DNA of 64,000 bases from Dioscorea cayenensis subsp. rotundata. Taxonomy: Eukaryota; Streptophyta; Magnoliopsida; Dioscoreales; Dioscoreaceae. The notes under the pieces are model-generated. The model was not told the origin of the DNA. It made no database searches and worked only from the letters and a program-made list of their open reading frames with translations. This document shows positions 60,925 to 64,000 of this stretch, piece after piece. The stretch spans positions 3,497,928 to 3,561,927 of the forward strand of contig NC_052487.1 in assembly GCF_009730915.1 (NCBI RefSeq). The letters are read 5' to 3'. Both the position numbers and the translations under genes were made by a program. Position 1 is the first letter of the stretch, and every line of letters begins with the position of its first letter.

Positions 60925-63461
60925 TGTGAGAATTGGCAGTGAGAATCACTAAAAAAAGGTTGCCTTTTTAGAGATTGAAGAAGAAGAAGAAGAAGAAAAA
61001 GAGTGATTTTTTTTTTTTTAATGAATTTTTTTGTGAAAGAGTAAAAAATTTAGAATTAATTTTTTTCAATAGAATTAATAAAACTTACATGGATCTGGAG
61101 ACAGATAGCTCCAGATTTAAATTCTAATATAGCATTAAAAAAAAAGTTATTTTTTATCAAAAGAAAACTGGAAGAAAAACTCTAATATATAGCATAAAAC
61201 TAATCTCTCTCTCAATTTTGGATTTTTGGAAAGAAAAAAGTTTGGTTTTTACAAAATTGAGAAAAAGAGAGAGAGAGAGAGAGAGAGAGAAGATTTTGTT
61301 TTTTTTGTTTTTTGTTTTTTTGGAAAGGTTTTAAGAGAGGAAGTTTTTAAATTAGTGATTTTTTTTTCTTTGTTTGAGATGTTTCTTTACAGGATTTTTT
61401 TTTTATGGAAGATTCCATTATTGTTCTTGGTTTTTTTTTTAAAGAAAATTATTAATTTTAGTAATGGATAATCAGAATATTCAACTAAAATAATGGAGAT
61501 CAATTAAAAAAATTAGAAAGAAAGAACCGGGTATGACTCAGCAGTACTTTGTAGAGTCTCATATAAAAAAAATTATCTAATATTATATTATGGGGGATTT
61601 ATACCTAAAAGATTTACAAATCATTGTAATTAGTATATTTTTATACTTATCCCAGGAAAAGCTCGAACGACCTTCAACAAAAGGATACCTGTACCCGAAA
61701 CCGACACAGGTGGCAAACTCAATTATTTAACAAGTATGACTTGAGATCTATACTTCACTATGACAGAACTTATCCATTTCAATGATGGGACATACAATCG
61801 CCATTCATAATGGAAAGGAGCATTTCATTTATTTTTATTTAAAAAATATTAAATAGATCATGACAGCCTTTCTGAAGTTCAATATCCCAGTAAACCTTCT
61901 GAATTTTTATTTTTATTTTTTAATAATAGGCAATCAATGCGTGGAGTGCAAAATGACACTAATTTAATTTATTTTTAAATTTAATTAGATTATTTAAAAG
62001 TACTATTTTACCTTTATGTTAACTTTCATCATTATTTTCCCCAATAAAAACTCAGCCCAAGCTCATGGTGGCCAAGTGATGACATGGTGAGCTACGTGGA
62101 TATTTGAAGTATGATTCTAGAGAAAAAAAAAATTATTAAAATAGTGAAAAGATGTGAGATAAAAAAAAAAAATTTGGTAGGCCGCAATTATGTTTTAATT
62201 TAAAAAAAACTGATAAAATAATAAATTTACATTTGATATCTTTCCTAGTAATGTTTGGGTCAAGAGAGAATGAGGATTGAGATGGTACTTTTATTATTTT
62301 TTAACTATATAAATAAATATGGTTTTTACTGTGTTATAATAATCATTATTCATTAAAAATAAAGGTGAAGGTTCATGCTACATTGCGGTCTCTCATTAAA
62401 AATGTTATTTTCTTCTGCTAGAATGGCAGATAATGTTTGCATTTTTAAGGATTAATAAATAAAAAATTGCTTAAAAACAATCAAGATTATATCAAATATT
62501 TGGTTAATTAATAGGGCAAATATTGTTTCTATATTTGCGGCCATTTGCACATGGCATTGTCTACATGTTCATCCACAAATCATGGAATTTTTATTTTTGT
62601 TATTTCTTTCTTTGGATAACATGATAATAGACTGTGCCAACCCGGGAGATGCCTTTGTTTTATCTTTCTCCATGCTGCCATTGTTTATGTTACCTTTTAT
62701 TCTTGTTTGCCCTTATATGAGGCCCGGTTCTCTCAATAATTGTTAGATATAAATTGAATGATTTTATTTAAATAAACAATATTATAAATAGTATAAATTA
62801 GGATGAACAATAAAAAATTGGATGATCAGTATTTACATTTTAACTATTCATTTCTTATTGCAATAGTAATATGACAAAATCCCACTTGTTAAAATTCATT
62901 TGCACCCCCTTGTCATCTTCTGATGTTCTGACTAATCACACACACACATATATATATATATAGATGTTCTGACGAATCACCTATGTATAGATTTTTTTTT
63001 TTATCTACAAGCGTTAATAGTTCGCCATCCATTTCAAATCAAACATATGTGATATGAGATGCATAATAATTTTTATGAATAGTAAAGTAGTATACATAGT
63101 AACCAATAAATAGTGATATAGTACAATGACTTGAGCACTATTTATTATCTTGTTTCACTCTCTTCACACCAGTTACTCCCTGTCTCTCCGCTTTTTCTTC
63201 TTTCTTCTTTTTTCTAATCTGTATATATTGACAAATGTGAAAAAAAAAATTACATGTTAAGAATAAGCATATGTATGTATTTGAGCTCTACAATACTTAT
63301 TCTCATTAAGATTTTGAACTCATCCCTTTAGCATGCAATAGACCAATATGGAGAGACCAAATGATTACCCTTATATTTTCAAAAAATTTTGGTGGTCTAA
63401 TGTTAGCATTATCCTTTTGTCTTATCCTTGTAATTCTCTTTATTTTTAATATATATATATC
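60925..63461. other. Intergenic upstream of PDIL
   Basis: Promoter side of PDIL. (AAG)n-type tract near 60977-61001, (GA)n at about 61265-61291, and (CA)n(TA)n near 62937-62962. Otherwise AT-rich without a supported gene. The frame at 61226-61471 is low complexity. Confidence 0.55.
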
Positions 63462-63530
63462 CCATTGCGAAAGTGATCGAGCGATGACAACCAGGAGGTG
63501 GGCTTGGAAGCAGCCATCCTTTGAAGAATC
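63462..63530 (+). pseudogene. Organellar large-subunit rRNA fragment in nuclear DNA
   Basis: ggaggtgggcttggaagcag followed by ccatcctttgaag matches the highly conserved 23S/26S rRNA stretch GGAGGTTGGCTTAGAAGCAG/CCATC.TTTAAAG. The upstream gatgacaacca also fits plant organellar versions. It is only about 60-70 bases and ends before the AGCGTAATAGCTCACTG that normally follows. This is a nuclear organelle insert (NUMT or NUPT), probably mitochondrial. Confidence 0.6.
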
Positions 63531-63562
63531 GAATCGACGAGCCATTTCGTGAATCAATGGAA

Positions 63563-63791
63563 TGTCTGTCTATCCATAGTTATTCTATCTTTATATGACG
63601 GGCTATGATAACTTAAAAGAAGAGATGAAGAAAACTGCACACTTTATTCATAATCATTGAAGCATTTATAAAGGCAAAATTCTAAAAAAGATAATCTCTA
63701 CTAATTTGAGTTTTAATCAACACACAACTAACTTAAATATTTAAATCAAGGATATCCTAACCAAACTAAAATAAACATCATTATCTTAACA
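63563..63791 (-). mobile_element. Putative copia 3' LTR
   Basis: On the minus strand the segment begins TGTTAAGATAATG directly after a purine tract and could end at a CA near 63563. It contains a TATA-like TTATAAATGC and AATAAAG. The partner LTR lies outside the window, so the outer limit is uncertain. Confidence 0.55.
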
Positions 63792-63805
63792 CCCTCCCTT
63801 AAACT
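63792..63805 (-). other. Polypurine tract of copia element
   Basis: On the minus strand AGTTTAAGGGAGGG lies immediately before TGTTA, the standard layout of a plus-strand priming site next to a 3' LTR. Confidence 0.65.
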
Positions 63806-63815
63806 TATGTTTATC

Positions 63816-64000
63816 TCATAAGTTTAAAGTTATCTCTCTTGCATGAATGCTTTCATACTCGATACACTCGATCAATGCCCCGAGCTTGTGAAAAGTAGCT
63901 ATTTTGAGAGGCTTTTGTAAATAAATCAAGAATCGATCTTTGCTTCCGCAGTAGATGAGATCAATAATTTTATCCTTTGTAAGATCTCGCAAGAAATGAT
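63816..64000 (-). pseudogene. Copia polyprotein C-terminus (partial, diverged)
   Basis: The minus-strand frame from the window edge to TGA 63818-63816 reads HFLRDLTKDKIIDLIYCGSK, then LQKPLKIATFHKLGALIE, matching the end of copia RNase H (H.lRe.v..g.i.l.y......aDi.TKpL....f..Lr..lg). The usual aDiFTKPL motif is diverged here, so the copy is probably inactive. The rest lies beyond the window. Confidence 0.7.

Noticed and set aside
61226-61471. 81-codon plus-strand frame rich in Phe/Lys/Arg
   Set aside because: Generated by (GA)n and poly-T tracts; no codon structure.
1-64000. CRISPR arrays, operons or bacterial defence systems
   Set aside because: The window is plant nuclear DNA; repeats present are microsatellites and transposon-derived, with no spaced direct-repeat array.

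Overview
The window is nuclear DNA of a flowering plant. The evidence is many-exon genes with GT..AG introns in AT-rich DNA, NACK-type kinesin, RABG3/Rab7, SBT6.1 site-1 protease, PPR proteins, and PIF/Harbinger, Mutator-like, LINE and copia remnants. I cannot name the species from sequence alone.

Layout. 1-304 (-): first exon of a plastid-targeted protein, cut by the window edge. 1900-6906 (-): a complete 14-exon NACK1/HINKEL-type cytokinetic kinesin with a 5'UTR intron and a consensus mitosis-specific (MSA) promoter motif. 8.3-17.6 kb: a transposon-rich block holding a 3.3 kb Mutator-like element with a 9-bp target-site duplication, internal ~570 bp tandem repeats and a related empty site in the same window, then a 676 bp Tourist-like MITE and a LINE 3' remnant. 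17708-19810 (+): intronless mitochondrial-type PPR protein. 22393-25264 (+): RABG3/Rab7 GTPase, 7 exons. 26550-34091 (-): site-1 protease (S1P/SBT6.1), 10 exons, including two small terminal exons with the membrane anchor and basic tail. 34.9-38.5 kb: a dead PIF/Harbinger element with both of its genes. 38794-44276 (+): TilS-like tRNA(Ile)-lysidine synthase (RSY3 type), 11 exons. 45142-48786 (-): Mpv17/PMP22 membrane protein, 3 exons. 52675-54939 (+): second PPR gene, 3 exons. 56047-60924 (-): PDI-like protein of the PDIL1-5/1-6 group, 12 exons, KDEL terminus. 63.46-64 kb: a short organellar large-subunit rRNA fragment and the 3' end of a copia retrotransposon on the minus strand.

The exon models were read by hand from splice sites. 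For each complete gene the summed coding length is a multiple of three: kinesin 965 aa, Rab7 207 aa, S1P 1036 aa, TilS-like 667 aa, Mpv17-like 216 aa, PPR-2 605 aa, PDIL 536 aa. The genes are unrelated housekeeping loci: cytokinesis, vacuolar traffic, Golgi proteolysis, ER folding, organelle RNA metabolism. They do not form a pathway cluster. I found no clearly new system. The most informative signals are in the transposon block beside the kinesin gene and in small duplications within genes.
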